The notes under the pieces were generated by a model, which saw only the letters and a list, made by a program, of their open reading frames with translations, was not told the origin of the DNA and did not search any database. The position numbers were made by a program, and so were the translations under genes. From Diplodia intermedia (Eukaryota > Ascomycota > Dothideomycetes > Botryosphaeriales > Botryosphaeriaceae), in NCBI GenBank assembly GCA_021495925.1, contig JAKEKT010000002.1, positions 682,001 to 746,000 of the forward strand: a stretch of DNA of 64,000 nt. Direction: 5' to 3'. Shown here piece by piece: positions 10,273-21,810 of the stretch. How positions within the stretch are numbered: position 1 is the stretch's first letter; every line of letters begins with the position of its first letter.

Positions 10273-11328
10273 ATGGGGGGCAAGTCTCAGAACAAGGCCG
10301 CTTACTTCGATAAGCTCAAGGCCCTCCTGGACGAGTACAAGTCCATCTTCATTGTCGGCGTCGACAAGTGCGTCCCCCACCCGCGCCTTGCCCCGCCGGT
10401 CATGCGTCTAACGCGCCTCCAGTGTCTCCTCCCAGCAGATGCACGAGATCCGTGCCTCGCTCCGTGACGTTGCCGTCGTCCTGATGGGCAAGAACACCAT
10501 GGTCCGCCGTGCTCTTAGGGGCTTCATTGGCGAGAACCCCGAGTACGAGCGTCTCCTGCCCCACGTCAAGGGCAACGTTGGTTTCGTATGTGGCTCGATC
10601 GTGTGGAAATGGGCAATTGAAGCAGTGGCTGACGGAAGTACTAGATCTTCACCAACGGCGACCTGAAGGAGATCCGTGACAAGATTCTCAGCAACCGCGT
10701 CGCTGCCCCTGCCCGTGCCGGTGCCGTCGCCCCCGCCGACGTTTTCGTTCCGGCCGGTAACACTGGCATGGAGCCCGGCAAGACCTCTTTCTTCCAGGCT
10801 CTCGGTGTCCCCACCAAGATTGCCCGTGGTACCATTGAAATTACCTCGGACCTGAAGCTTGTTGAGGCTGGTAGCAAGGTCGGTGCCTCCGAGGCCACCC
10901 TGCTGAACATGCTCAACATCTCCCCCTTCACCTACGGTATGAACGTGGCCCAGATCTACGACAACGGCCAGACCTTCGACTCCTCCGTCCTCGACATCGA
11001 GGAGTCGCAGCTCCTTGCCACCTTCTCCTCGGCCATCAACACCATTGCCTCGATTTCCCTGGCTCTCAACTACCCCACCCTTCCCTCGGTCATGCACTCC
11101 GTTGTCAACGGCTACAAGAAGGTCCTGTCCGTTGCCATCGAGACCGACTACTCCTGGGAGGCTATCGACGAGCTCAAGGACCGCATCGCCAACCCCGACA
11201 AGTACGCTTCGGCTGCTCCCGCTGCCGCCGCCGGTGGTGCTGCCGCCCCTGCTGCCGCTGCCGAGGAGAAGAAGGAGGAGCCCGAGGAGTCCGAGGACGA
11301 GGACATGGGCTTCGGTCTGTTCGACTAA
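10273..11328 (+). CDS. RPP0: 60S acidic ribosomal protein P0
   Basis: Base of the ribosomal stalk; binds 28S rRNA and the P1/P2 dimers and recruits elongation factors. Model: 10273..10367, 10423..10585, 10645..11328; 313 residues. The first intron (GTGCGT...CAG) splits an Asn codon so that VGVDN joins VSSQQMHEIR, a near-invariant P0 motif. The second intron (GTATGT...TAG) joins GNVGF to IFTNGD. The rRNA-binding core is followed by an Ala-rich hinge and the terminal peptide EESEDEDMGFGLFD, the conserved P-protein tail that contacts elongation factors and ribosome-inactivating proteins. Codon use is the most biased in the window (nearly all C- or G-ending), as expected for very high expression. 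Confidence 0.98.
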
Positions 11329-11956
11329 GTTCTCCAAGCGCAACGAACAAAAGTTCCTGGCTACTAGGCGAAACGTCGGATGTTCCAAAGAATGCTCGCT
11401 CCGGCGAGGTGAACATTCAAATAGCAAACTGAAATGAAGACATTGGACAATGACACTCTAGGCGACGTGATGCTGAAAATGCTCATACGCCTTTTGTGCT
11501 CACAATCTAAGGTAAGCATGCTTTTCTTTGATTCTTGTCACCTGCGGATGATTATACATTTTTAACCCTGATCCCCATGAAGATCAAAAACGCAACAACA
11601 AACACTCTAATTTTTTAATGACGCAACTACACATTTGTTATTCAAACTTCATCTTTCTTGGAGCTTTAGCTAACAGAAAGTTCAGCAGGTTCAATACACA
11701 TCAAATGTACGAACGCCCAGTGATTTTCAACATCCTCTATGTTCTTGAAACTTCCGACATGCATCAATTTCCGTGACATGTTCCGCCCCATACCAAGCCA
11801 TACAAGCCCATTCGTTGATCCTGCCAAGTCAGACTGTCATACAAGGTCGTAGCTGTTACATACCAATGGAGCCATCAAACTCACACCTAATCTTGCCTTT
11901 GCTTCTCGTGACAGGATTCATGTGCAGAAGATGAACAGAAAGGAATTGCCGTTCTA
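11329..11956. other. Convergent 3' flanks of RPP0 and the GNAT gene
   Basis: AT-rich stretch between two convergent genes. It should contain both 3' untranslated regions and polyadenylation sites. No further gene seen. Confidence 0.5.
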
Positions 11957-13216
11957 TCAAGGCGACGCTGAGACGACTTCTCGCACTCTATCCAGATCTA
12001 TCCTTACCCAGTACACATGCCAGTCCTGATCGGTGCCACCCAGACTCTTGCAAACGCCGTTGCTCTCCGCGTTCTCCAACGCCACATCCGCATGCGCCAG
12101 CCCGTTCAAGTCGTCCCCAAAGGCATCCCACCCCTCGTGAAAAATCTTCCGACCCATCGCCTTCGCCAATCCCTTCCCTCTGTACTCCGGCTCGACATGC
12201 AGCGATGACAAGCTCCCATCGACAGCCAAAACGGCCCACGCCACGGGCATTTCCTTCTGCTTCCCTCCTTCCTCCCGCCCCGCACCCGAGGGCACGGCAG
12301 CAAAGACCGCCACAGAAGGCAGCGTCCTCAGCGTGCGGTTCGTCCTCGGAATTGCCGTCCTGCTCCTCGCGACAGCCAGGTCCTCCTCCCTCAGCGTCCC
12401 CCAACGCAGCCCTTCCCACTCCCCTTCCCCCATGACCTTTCCCCTCGCCTTCTCCACCACCAAAACCTCCTCCTCCTCCTCCTCCCCACCATCGCGCCTC
12501 GTGTCGTAGAAAACATACTTCCGGTACGCAAAGCCCGTCCCGACGCCGTCCCGGTGCAACAGGCCCAGCCGCCGCGCCCACTCGACGCCCGTCGCGTGCA
12601 TCGTGCCGACCTTGAGCATCGCCGGCGCGTGCAGGTCGTCGAGGTACCGCGCCGCCGACGCGCTCGTGTGCGTGTGGTACTTGGCGGCCGTCTCGCGCGC
12701 GTCGGCGGCGGTGACGGCGGCCCAGATGTCGGCCTCTTCGGCCGGGGTGAGGGCGGGGTAGGGCACGACGGGGTCTTCGTTGCCGGCGGCGATGTGGGAG
12801 AGCAGGGAGAGGAGGTGGTGGCCGCAGGTGCAGGCGGAAGTGGACTGCGGGTGGGAGGGATGGTCCCAGGAGACGTAGAGCCAGCTCTCGGTTTCGGGCC
12901 GCCGGGAGCGGTCGGTGTAGGTCGCTGCGAAGCATTGGTGGAGTTGCTCCCGCGCTTCCTTCGGGTTTGGTTCGCCGTTGGTGGGGGTGGTGGTGGAGGG
13001 GGACGGAGAGTCCTGCGCGGGCACGGTGGCGAGGATGCGGGTGTGCTGGCTGTGGTGCCCGAACTGGATGCGCCGGTAGAGCGGCAGCGTGTAGGGAAGG
13101 GCATGGTGCAGATGCGGAAGCAGCGTGACCTCCGGGCTCTCGGTATGGTCGTGGATCTGTGGGCGTAGGGAGTGGCCGGGGTTGGCGTTGACTCCTTCGG
13201 CAATTGGGCCGACCAT
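11957..13216 (-). CDS. GNAT-family N-acetyltransferase, intronless
   Basis: A single uninterrupted frame of 419 codons. The C-terminal third holds the acetyl-CoA signature of GCN5-related acetyltransferases: a beta strand SSLHV followed by EPEYRGKGLAKAMGRKIF, which fits the R/Q-x-x-G-x-G/A pyrophosphate-binding loop. It is preceded by AWAVLAVDGS and followed by ALENAESNGVCKSLG, typical of motif B. The N-terminal half (PLYRRIQFGHH, ESWLYVSWDHP) resembles fungal acyl-CoA N-acyltransferases of unknown substrate. A Glu run (about residues 245-250) comes from a CCT trinucleotide repeat. No targeting signal is evident. Substrate unknown. Confidence 0.85.
   Translation of the reverse strand: MVGPIAEGVNANPGHSLRPQIHDHTESPEVTLLPHLHHALPYTLPLYRRIQFGHHSQHTRILATVPAQDSPSPSTTTPTNGEPNPKEAREQLHQCFAATYTDRSRRPETESWLYVSWDHPSHPQSTSACTCGHHLLSLLSHIAAGNEDPVVPYPALTPAEEADIWAAVTAADARETAAKYHTHTSASAARYLDDLHAPAMLKVGTMHATGVEWARRLGLLHRDGVGTGFAYRKYVFYDTRRDGGEEEEEEVLVVEKARGKVMGEGEWEGLRWGTLREEDLAVARSRTAIPRTNRTLRTLPSVAVFAAVPSGAGREEGGKQKEMPVAWAVLAVDGSLSSLHVEPEYRGKGLAKAMGRKIFHEGWDAFGDDLNGLAHADVALENAESNGVCKSLGGTDQDWHVYWVRIDLDRVREVVSASP
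12466..12485. repeat. (CCT)n microsatellite within the GNAT coding region
   Basis: About six CCT units on the plus strand encode the Glu run of the GNAT protein on the minus strand. Length changes would alter only the acidic run. Confidence 0.8.
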
Positions 13217-14210
13217 TTTTACTCCTTGCTCTTACTTGGAGAAGAGCTTGTCGCTCTGTGCTCTCTCTTGCTGGATTGTTCTGTGTTCAAGTGGTTGGTA
13301 GTGGCGAGCCAACATCGGCAGGTGAAAGGAAAGACAAGAGAAGAAAAATCAACGTCAGAGATTTCACACGTAATGCCGCTTGTCATGTGCACCACCCGCT
13401 TGCTGCAGGCGTGTCGTTCGACTGGCGCTGAACTGGGCTGTAAGCCTGCGAAGTCGATTGCGTCGACCTTCCTGTTTGAGAGGTGCTCGGTGCGGAAGAT
13501 GTTTAAGACACGTCAATTACATTGACCCTTGGTAGTGACTCAGAGGGGAAAGAGTGCGCAATCTTGCGGATTTTGTTCACAAGGGTGGGGGTCCTGAGCC
13601 TGGAGGGTATCGTCCCTCAGATGAAGGTAACTCTTCAAGAGGAATCTCGGGCCAAGACAAGAACGTCGCTGTTGGCATACGCAGTGCACATGAACGAACG
13701 CCGATATGCTTTGCCATTTGAACTACCGTAGAACGCCACGAGAAGCCGGGTTGAAGCGAGGCGCCACTACCCAAATCTCTGCAAACTGAAACACCCAGAA
13801 AAGCCCCCATCCTGTCTACCTGGTTGAGTCTGCCAAGAGAATAAAACAGAAAGAAGACGCGCAAAAGAAGAATGCATAAACAGAAATGGGTCGCTCGATC
13901 TACTACAACAACCACAACACCAGGCAGACTCCGTTTCCCTAAAGGGAAGAAGAAATAAGAAAAAGCCATCATGAATTAAGGAAATGCAGATTGCTCCCTG
14001 CGACATTGAACCAGACGGCTGTGCCCGGCTCCAGGCATGTCTTGACGGAGCCCCGCACTTCTCAACTAATCAGCTTTTACGCTCTGCGACCGTCCCCATG
14101 CCTTCTTTGAAACCTTCCCTCATCACCATGTGCAACTGATATCATTGTTGTTCGTTGATCGTTCGTAGCCTTATAAACCCGGGGTTTTCATCTTCGAGTC
14201 GTGTCGTCGA
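13217..14210. other. GNAT promoter side and 3' flank of the DnaJ gene
   Basis: Both flanking genes are on the minus strand. The 13217-13400 part is the GNAT upstream region; 13800-14210 is moderately AT-rich and probably DnaJ 3' untranslated region. No RNA gene or family-related frame was recognised. Confidence 0.45.
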
Positions 14211-15595
14211 TTACTGGGATGCGCACTGCACACGCTCGGCGCCAGGGTGCATGTCGTCGTCGTCGTCGTCCATCGAGGCAGCGCCGCGTGCTCTGGCGTT
14301 TTCTCTGGTCGGGTCAATGTTCTCGAGAGGGAAGTCCTCGACCATCGCGTCGGCTGGAGGCTGGGCCATTTCGACCTTGCGAGGACCCAAGATGCGCTCG
14401 AGCGCAGCCTTGTCTTCCTCAGAGAGCACACTCTCCTCCGGCCCGATCTTCTCCGGGAACTTGACATCGAATTGAATGTAGAGGTTGCCGAAGTCGTGAT
14501 GTCTGTACGAGGGCATTCCCTGGCCGCGGATAACCTTGACGGCACCTATTCCGTTGTCAGCATTTCTAGTGCGCGTGGTACTGGGTTTTGCGAAGCATCT
14601 TACCGGGTGAAATGACCTCGCCGGGTGTAATCTCGACAGACAACCATCTGTCGTCGAGGTGCTCGATGTGAAGGACGCCGCCAGCAAGGGCGGTGACGAG
14701 GTCAATATCGGCCTGGTAGAAGAGGTCGTCCTCCTTCCTCTGGAAGCGAGGATGCGGCTTCTGCTCGATCTCGAAGACAACATCGCCGGGCTCGCAGTCG
14801 GGAAGCTGGTCACCCTCGCCACGGAATTCGATTCTGGTGCCGCTCTTGACACCCTTGTCGACGTGGACGTGCAGGACCTTACGCTCGATGACGGTCTTCT
14901 TGCCGTTGCACTGCTTGCAGCGGTCCTTCTCGCGGATGATTTCTCCCTCGCCCTGGCAGTCAGGGCAGACGGTCTGGAAACGCTGGATCATAGGACCCAT
15001 CTGGCGCATCATCATCTTCATACCACGGCCATCACAGCCCGTGCACTTCTTGACAGCACCCTCCTTGCCTCCGCGGCCATCGCACTTGGGGCAGATGACG
15101 GACTTTTGCAGCGCAAGCTTCGAGACCTTGCTGCGGTAGATGTCCTCGAGCGAGACCTTGTGGACATGGGAGATGGTACGAGCCTTCTTGGGACCAGACT
15201 CCCTCATGCCACCACCGAACATGCCGCCGAAGCCGCCGCCGCCGCCACCGAAGAATTGTGCGAAGAGGTCTTCTGCGGCCATGCCGCCGCCACCGCCGCC
15301 GCCATTCTCCAGGCCCTCCTCACCAAATTGGTCGTAGACTGAACGCTGCTGCGAATCCGAGAGAATTTCGTATGCGTGCGACAGCTCCTTGAACTTCTCG
15401 GCGGCGTCGGGGTTGGTTGCGTTCTTATCTGATACGGAGTCAGGGCGCGGGAGTCGCAAGCGGGGAAACAGGTGGGCGCAAAAACCTACCAGGGTGGTAC
15501 TTCAGGGCGCCCTTTTTGTAGGCAGACTTGAGCTGGGCCTCGGAGGCGTCTGGCGACACGCCGAGGATGTCGTAGAACTTCGTGTCTCTCACCAT
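14211..15595 (-). CDS. YDJ1: Class I (type A) DnaJ/Hsp40 co-chaperone, Ydj1-like, with CaaX box
   Basis: Stimulates cytosolic Hsp70 ATPase. Model (complement): 15490..15595, 14604..15428, 14211..14545; 421 residues. Start MVRDTKFYDILGVSPDAS opens the J domain; the HPD motif (YHPDKN) is assembled across the first intron. A Gly-rich region with FFGGGGGGFGGMFGGG follows, then four zinc-binding repeats: CPKCDGRGG, CTGCDGRGM, CPDCQGEGE and CKQCNGKKT. The substrate-binding C-terminal domains follow. The second intron splits a Gly codon so that ISPG joins AVKVIRGQGMP. The tail is Asp-rich (six Asp from a GTC/GAC repeat) and ends CASQ, a farnesylation CaaX box identical in form to yeast Ydj1, so membrane-attached cytosolic chaperone function is expected. 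Confidence 0.96.
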
Positions 15596-16484
15596 GGTGG
15601 CTTATGTGTCGAATCGCGCGAGGGCGGTTGTTGGGGGATTCAGCCGGGTCGCTCGTGCTAGTTTGACAAAAGGTGTCTGTTCGCGGGGATCGTCAAAAGA
15701 AGCGCGCAAATTTCTGTCGGCGGGCCGGTGAGCTTTCGGTCTTATGTAGGCAGCAGTGGAGGGAGGTGAGGCTGGTGCTGGGAGGTGGACGCGGTCCAAG
15801 GTGGCACGGCGCGCAAGATTTAAAGCCGTAGCACGGAAGCCGCAGGCGCAAGGCTGGGGGGCGTGGGTAGGTAAGCAGGCGGTGGAGGACAGTCCGGACG
15901 TACCTCAGCAACAAGCGTGACGGAGATTGGAGCGGGCTCCGAGTGTGAGAGCGAAATAGCAGGGACGGCGGGGGGAGAGACGGAGGTGCAGTCGCGGCGA
16001 TTTCTAAAATTCGCGGCCAAGGGTCGTTGGGTACGCAGGCAAAGGCTAGATAATTCCACGCCTTCCACCTAGTTCGCTGGAGTTCCATCGAACACCGCCC
16101 GCATGCGGCAGGCGGTCAGCACCCCGTCTGCCGAGCCGCATCTGCCCAGATCCGCCCTCCCCAATGCCCAAATAATGCAGGGCACACAAGCAGCGCCAAA
16201 CGGCAAATCTCAGCCTGCCACCTGCCCCGCCTGCGCGCGTCAGGCCGACATGCTTCAGCCCTGCCGCCTCAAGCTCCCGGCCCAGCCTGCCATCGGGTGC
16301 GCGGCCGAAGGCCCGACGTTATCACGATTGGCCGTTGTCATACGTACTATGTAACGCCTGTGGATACAGCTACAAATTCATTCGCTGCCTCTGTCTTTGC
16401 GCCTGTCGTCCTTTCTCAGCCTCGTCTTCCATCTCGCTCTCGCGACTCGTTGCACATCCGTCTAGCTTTGCTCTCACCTGCGTC
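15596..16484. other. Divergent promoter region between DnaJ and cytosine deaminase genes
   Basis: 889 bp between two start codons facing away from each other. Pyrimidine-rich leader at 16390-16480 just upstream of the deaminase ATG. I looked for clear heat-shock elements (alternating GAA/TTC) near 15600-15800 and did not see a good triple repeat. No gene seen. Confidence 0.5.
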
Positions 16485-17103
16485 ATGTCTGACAGTGATC
16501 CCGGCTTTGTGGCCGCCCTTGAAGAGGCTAAGAAGGGCTACGAGGAAGGCGGCATTCCGAGTATGAGCCGTGCCCGCCTGCCAGTAAAGTCCCGTTATTA
16601 ACTCGTACTTAGTTGGCGCCTGCATCGTGTCCAAGGACGGCAAGATCTTGGGCCGGGGCCACAACCTGAGGATTCAAAAGGGTAGTGCCACGCTTCACGT
16701 AAGTCATGGGGTGGCGGGAGCGGACTGATGCTAGTAAGTAACAATGATGCAGGGCGAGATCTCCGCCCTCGAGAATGCAGGCAGACTTCCCGCCTCGGCC
16801 TACGAAGGCTCGACCATGTACACGACTCTTTCGCCCTGCGACATGTGCACTGGTGCATGCATCCTGTACAAAGTAAAGCGCGTTGTCTTGGGCGAAAACA
16901 ACACTTTCTTCGGTGGCGAAGAGTACCTCAGGTCGAAAGGTGTCGAGGTCATCAACGTCAAGAGTGCTGAATGCGAGGCTTTGATGCAAAAGTTTATTGC
17001 TGAAAAACCGGGCGATTGGTAAGAGCCTATTATAAGCTAGTCTTTGGGCAGGTTCAGTTACTAACGCAGACTGAACAGGAACGAAGATATTGGCGAGCAG
17101 TAA
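16485..17103 (+). CDS. FCY1: Cytosine deaminase (Fcy1-type)
   Basis: Pyrimidine-salvage enzyme turning cytosine into uracil; the fungal enzyme also activates 5-fluorocytosine. Model: 16485..16560, 16613..16698, 16753..17018, 17079..17103; 150 residues, close to the family length. Zinc ligands are His54 (in LHGE, with catalytic Glu56) and Cys83/Cys86 in SPCDMC. The first intron splits the Ile codon of IPIGACIV; the third splits the Trp codon so that GDW joins NEDIGEQ, the usual ending. Without the last splice the frame would stop right after GDW. Intron 3 has branch site TACTAAC. The protein is expected to be a cytosolic homodimer. Confidence 0.95.
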
Positions 17104-17566
17104 GAATTGCGCAAATGTGTTCGAGCCTGGCTGCCACATAAGCAAAATTCGTGTTGGCAGTGGTGCAAACAGAAAGCAATCGCAACTACCTTAAACCTCA
17201 CTTCTTCCCAGCTTGCCGGTGATTGGTCCGGAAACCTCCCGTCTGTTTGCCTGTTCCTATGGCCGTGCTTTGTTAAGATTTACGGATATTTCCAGCCGTG
17301 AACACTTGCGAGTGAGAGATACGTCGAAGTACCAGACGAGGATGCGCAGACGTAGCGACACTACAGAATCGTGCAGCGAGATGGATGATGACTTCGATGA
17401 GGCCCTGAGGATGCTGTCGATGTAGCAGTGGCCTGGGCGCAGCGTGCGGCTGACGCAATCACGTAGAAGCGGCGTAGCCAGTCATAATTGCTGGCTTCGT
17501 CTGTTGAGTCGATGGCAGCTGCACATGTGCCAAATGGCCAATGTCAATCGTGATCATCCATATTTC
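17104..17566. other. Convergent 3' flanks of FCY1 and the small coiled-coil gene
   Basis: Short region between two convergent stop codons; AT-rich, no recognisable gene. Confidence 0.5.
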
Positions 17567-18284
17567 TCATGCCTCAAGCAGGCGGAGCGCACTTTCGAAT
17601 GCTTCGACAACTTTCATGTCTGACGGGCTGTTAGTGGCACCATAAGAGCGTGTCAAAGACACTCACAGTGCTCCCTCTTCTTCTCAAGTTCGCTTTCTGA
17701 TTTCTGGACATGGGCCATACGTGTCCGCAGTCTGCGCCATGTTAGCAAGTAAGAGTAGCCTCAAAAGCATGCGATGTGACACTGACCGATAGAAGCTCCG
17801 GTCTCCTTCATGATGTGGAGTGGTCTTAGCCCAGAGTTGAAAGAACTTTTGGAAGTCAGCCACGGGCGGTGTCGCAGCGAGGAGGACCAATTACGGCTAT
17901 GAGTCGCGCGAACTCATCGGACAGTCGGTCGTCTTCTTCGGTCTTCTCATCCATTGCTTTGTGAAATCTCCTCTCTAGATCTTGCCAGTCATAGTCTCCT
18001 AGCGGTTGCTCGGGATCCAGCTCATCTTCATCCACTCGGAACTCCGTTTCAGGTTGTTCTTCGGCCTTGCCATTTTTGTGCGGAGGCGTTGATGTCGGCT
18101 TGACAGAGTTGTCATCCACGCCATCAGAATCAGAGCGGGCAGAAGAGATTTCAACGGGCGGAGAGGCGCGTTGAGTACCCTGTTGTCCTGCGGCCATCTC
18201 GGAATGGTTGCGTTTCCGGGTCGGACTTGGCTCGCTTTCCGTCCCACTGCCGGGCTGGTCTTCGGGGGAAGGCGGAGTGCTCAT
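17567..18284 (-). CDS. Conserved small fungal protein of unknown function, charged and helical C-terminal half
   Basis: Model (complement): 17895..18284, 17787..17845, 17667..17731, 17567..17619; 188 residues. The first 80 residues are Ser/Pro/Glu-rich and disordered (starts MSTPPSPEDQ). After DYDWQDLERRF the sequence is strongly helical and charged, joined over introns as DEFARLIAFFQLW, GDRSFYRLRTRMAHVQ, KKREHYMKVVEAFESAL. All three junctions keep frame and each intron is 47-55 nt with GT-AG ends. The first acceptor is the least certain because its branch site lies only about 10 nt upstream. I do not recognise the family by name; the form is that of a small subunit of a larger complex. The gene is divergent from ATG14 with 531 bp between start codons. 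Confidence 0.7.
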
Positions 18285-18815
18285 AGCGGCGAATTTACTG
18301 CTGAGTGAAATCGTCGCGGGTAGTCCGTAGGCTCGTGACCATGGCTTGCAGGTGTGGTCATTCGTCACGCAGAACGTGCGCACAAGGTGTGGCTGGTGAA
18401 TGTGGACGGAAAGTGCGCTGTGTCCGTGTGTGCGTGCGGGCGTTTTCGCGCCAAGGCGGAGGTTGCATGGGTCTGACCGATGCCTGCGTCACAAGGAAGC
18501 CACCACACCGAAGCGCGCCTTCTACTTCTACCAGCGACCGCTCTTGCACTGCACCTGTCCTCTGCCACCTTCGCACTTTCAGATCTCCCCGCTGTGCACG
18601 CAAAGCCCAGGGGCCACCGAGCGCAACGAACGCCAGCGCGGACAGCAGCAACCCGTCTATGGATAAGTAGTCGCTTGGTCGCCGTTTCCAGCAGAGCTCA
18701 CCATGTACCACGGTCCACGCCCGCCAACCTTCGAAACTCCTGAGACGTGCTCGGTACCTTGAATATCTCCCGCCTGAAACCACCTTCCACCATCCGAAAC
18801 ACTCGCCCGAACAAT
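18285..18815. promoter_or_regulatory. Divergent promoter region of ATG14 and the small helical protein gene
   Basis: 531 bp between opposing start codons. No TATA box or gene was recognised. The plus-strand frame is open upstream of the chosen ATG14 start to an ATG at 18747, but the extra 23 residues precede the conserved N terminus and are unlikely to be used. Confidence 0.5.
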
Positions 18816-20407
18816 ATGGACTGCGACCTCTGCGGCAACGAGTTAACCGCGAGGGCCCGCGTACACTGCCCGACCTGCGCTCGTGCCGCTCTCTACCCGT
18901 ACCGTATCGAACAAGCCACGACACTCTTGGACAGAGAGAAGTTTGCCCAGCATGTGGAGGCTGTAGTCAACGGCACCGAAGACCGGGCCGGACAGGCCGT
19001 GTCGCTTGGCGAGACTCTGGTCGATACTCACGAATGCTCCAAGAGGGTGGCTGTCGAGCGGGACCTTGCCGCGAAGGAGGAGTTACAAGAGCGTATGCGT
19101 CTGATCACCGAGCAGACCGACCTCCTCAAGCGCCAGATTGAAGAAACGCGGCGTGAAATCGCTGCTCGCAAGGCTGCCATCGCCCAGCGCCATTCAGACC
19201 TCGAGTCCGCCTCCTATAACGTCGACAAGCGTCGCGCCAAGGACTTGAGCGTGGTCAAAGAGGTCATCGGAACGGTCAAGCATGCCGACGATATAGGACA
19301 TCGCGAGGACATCCGTAGCAAAGTGTGGCACTGCAAACATGCCGCCGACATCGCCGGTCTGAAGCAGCGGAGACGCCGCTCGAAAGATGGCCAGACGAAG
19401 ATGGAATACTACATTGGGGGTGTGCGGATATATGATCTGCGCGATTTGAACCGTACGAGCTTCTTATACCCCAGACTAAGAGCCAAATTAACCCTGTTAA
19501 AGCTGCTTCCCCAACTCAGGTCACCACATCGCTTACTCTCCTGGCCGGCCTCGTCGTTCGAGTCGCCAACTACCTTGCTGTTCGGTTGCCGGCTGAGATT
19601 ACTCTACCGCACAAGGATTACCCTCTCCCGACGATCTTCTCCCCTTCCTCCTCGTACACGCATAAGGACGTGCCATTTCCGGGGACCACCCCGATCTCCT
19701 CTTCCAGCAATAGTCCCACTGCATCTCGTACTTTTGAGAACCAAAAGCCTCGCCCGCGTCCGAGACCGCTCTACATTGACCGCAAATTACCTGCGCTAGC
19801 AAACGAAGACCCGACGACGTACGCCCTGTTCGTCGAAGGCGTTACGTTTCTAGCCTGGGATATTGCATGGCTCTGCCGTTCGCAGGGTCAAGTCAACGCT
19901 TTTACCGAATGGGAGGAAATTTGCCCGATGGGGAAGAACATGTTCAAGCTCCTAGTCGACGACGCTCAGGCCACGCTGAGTGCACTAGAGCAAGAGGCCG
20001 CGCGCAAAGCCGAAGCCAAGAGTGGCGCGCCGGCTCGCTCGGCGGGAGCCCCGGATGTGGTCATGGGCTATTTCTCGCATGGCATGTCGAAGGGCTTCCT
20101 CGGCAGTGCGGAGGGTACGAATTACATGAAGGGCTGGAGGTTCCAAACGGCTATGAAGGCGGTCGATCGGGTTAAGGGCCACCTACAAGCGGAGATGCAG
20201 GGGGCGGAATGGGAGGTGCTGGACGAGAAAGAATGGGAAATGGACGAGGAAACGCCTCAGGGAGTGGACTGGGCGGGGGAGATGAAGAAGGTGTCTAGCG
20301 GCACGAAGCTTGCGAGTGCAGCTATGGGCAATGGGGGCACCGACGAGGGGCAGGGCAAGGCGCGGGGATGGACGAAGTTGAAGAGCGGGAGCGATGAGGT
20401 GCGATAG
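18816..20407 (+). CDS. ATG14: Autophagy-related protein 14 (Atg14/UVRAG family) of the PI3-kinase complex
   Basis: Regulatory subunit that brings the Vps34 phosphatidylinositol 3-kinase to the phagophore. Model: 18816..19452, 19503..20407; 513 residues. The start at MDCDLCG puts the zinc-type cysteines (Cys3, Cys6, Cys18, Cys21) at the extreme N terminus, as in fungal Atg14. Residues about 80-150 form a long charged coiled coil. The intron splits a Pro codon and joins YDLRDLN to PASPTQVTTSLTLLAGL; the following RLPAEITLPHKDYP is the hallmark of the family. The C-terminal GAEWEVLDEKEWE also fits. Vps38/UVRAG is the main alternative because the two share the core domain. Confidence 0.82.
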
Positions 20408-21810
20408 GATAAGGCGGATCACGATCAGCAATCAGCCATGGCAATCGTGCGGAGTCTGTCCTAGACAAAGAAGATCTCTCAAGGCGGCCAACCGTCGAAA
20501 CAGTGGCCTGTCGATTACACGCAATGCCGGGCCTTACAGTCGGGCGGGCTGATAAGGGCGATAGGTGGTAGCAGCGGGCGGCGCAATTCACAGTAGAGGC
20601 TGGGGCACAATCTGGACAAGCAAGCAACGACATTGCGGTGGCTGCATGAAGTGCGTGGTGGCTTGACTGAACCCCCTCTCGCGCAGGCAGTGCAGCCCCT
20701 CGATGCTCGGCTCAAGCCCGTATTGCTAGCGACGGACATAGCGCGCATTTCACGAACACGACGGAGCTCGATGGCAGCTCGGGCGGCGGTGGCGGTGATA
20801 TTCTGGAAGACGGCTGCCGGCTTCTGGCGCGTGGTTTGGCCGAACAGAGGGGCCTTCGCAGCACGGAGCCGCAGGCGGTGACGTCGGGCGGAGCCCTGCG
20901 TCGAAACACGGGCGTGACCCTGCGCATGCAGCAGTCAGCCCTATCGAGGCACGGCGCCGACATGAACACCCGCCGCAGCGAACAAGCATCGCGAATCCGG
21001 ACGCCCGCCGCCGCCGCCGCACCAGGAGGGGGCCGCTCCTCATCTCTGCCCCCCAGCAACATCCCCTCAATGCGCTGGCGAAGCGGCGTCGATCGTCATA
21101 GGGCCAGTCCGCACGGGCACTGGCCACGGCGCCGGTGTGGAGCAGCAAGAAGTGGACCAATACTGGAGCGCTTGGCCCATGGTCGTGCTTGGCAGCCAAG
21201 GATACGACCAGCTCATTTCGCAGTGCTGATCGAAGCGCGCAGGCGACGGGCGTTGAGGACGGCAGGAGGGGCTCGCAGGGCGGCCGGCGGCGTTGGGGGG
21301 CTCTGGGCTAGCAGGACCGCCAGGAATAACACCCACGCGGCCGCTAGCTCCCCCGCGCACGAGGGCGTCGAGACAAGACTTGGGCGGCGCCTTCTGGCTG
21401 GGGGAGCCCTGCGGTGGGCGCCGCCCGCACTGGGGCCCATGTTAGCGGCGGCCAGTGCGCCAGGGGAGATTGCAGCATTCGGCACCACCACGCCCGAAAA
21501 TAGCCTGGCTCCGGATCCCCAGAGCGGGCTTGGGCTGTCCATGGCCTCTCAATTGCCTCATGCGGCCGGCTGCGCCATTGAGCGATCGCCCAGGCACAAT
21601 CTCAACGCCGCCCCTGGCCGCTGGCTGCATCCATCAAAAGGCGGGCTGCCCACCGTCCATCCCAACCCTCACCACGGCATCTAGCTCTCACGAACAGTGC
21701 AAGGCATTTGCCCCAGTCGCTCTTTTCCTCTGCTCGTTACTTCCGCTTCACTCTTTCAGCGGTCCGCTCTCTAATCTTTAATCTTTCTTGTTGCTACACT
21801 AGTAATCAAC
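20408..21810. other. GC-rich region upstream of the GH17 gene
   Basis: 1.4 kb between ATG14 and the glucanase. It is GC-rich and has long open frames on both strands (up to 282 codons), but these are Arg/Ala/Gly-rich with no motif and look like a by-product of base composition. The last 100 bp are pyrimidine-rich and end TAATCAAC before the ATG, a typical leader of a strongly expressed fungal gene. Confidence 0.45.

Noticed and set aside
20836..21684. 282-codon frame upstream of the GH17 gene
   Set aside because: Arg/Ala/Gly-rich, overlapped by frames on the other strand, no domain motif and no typical start context.
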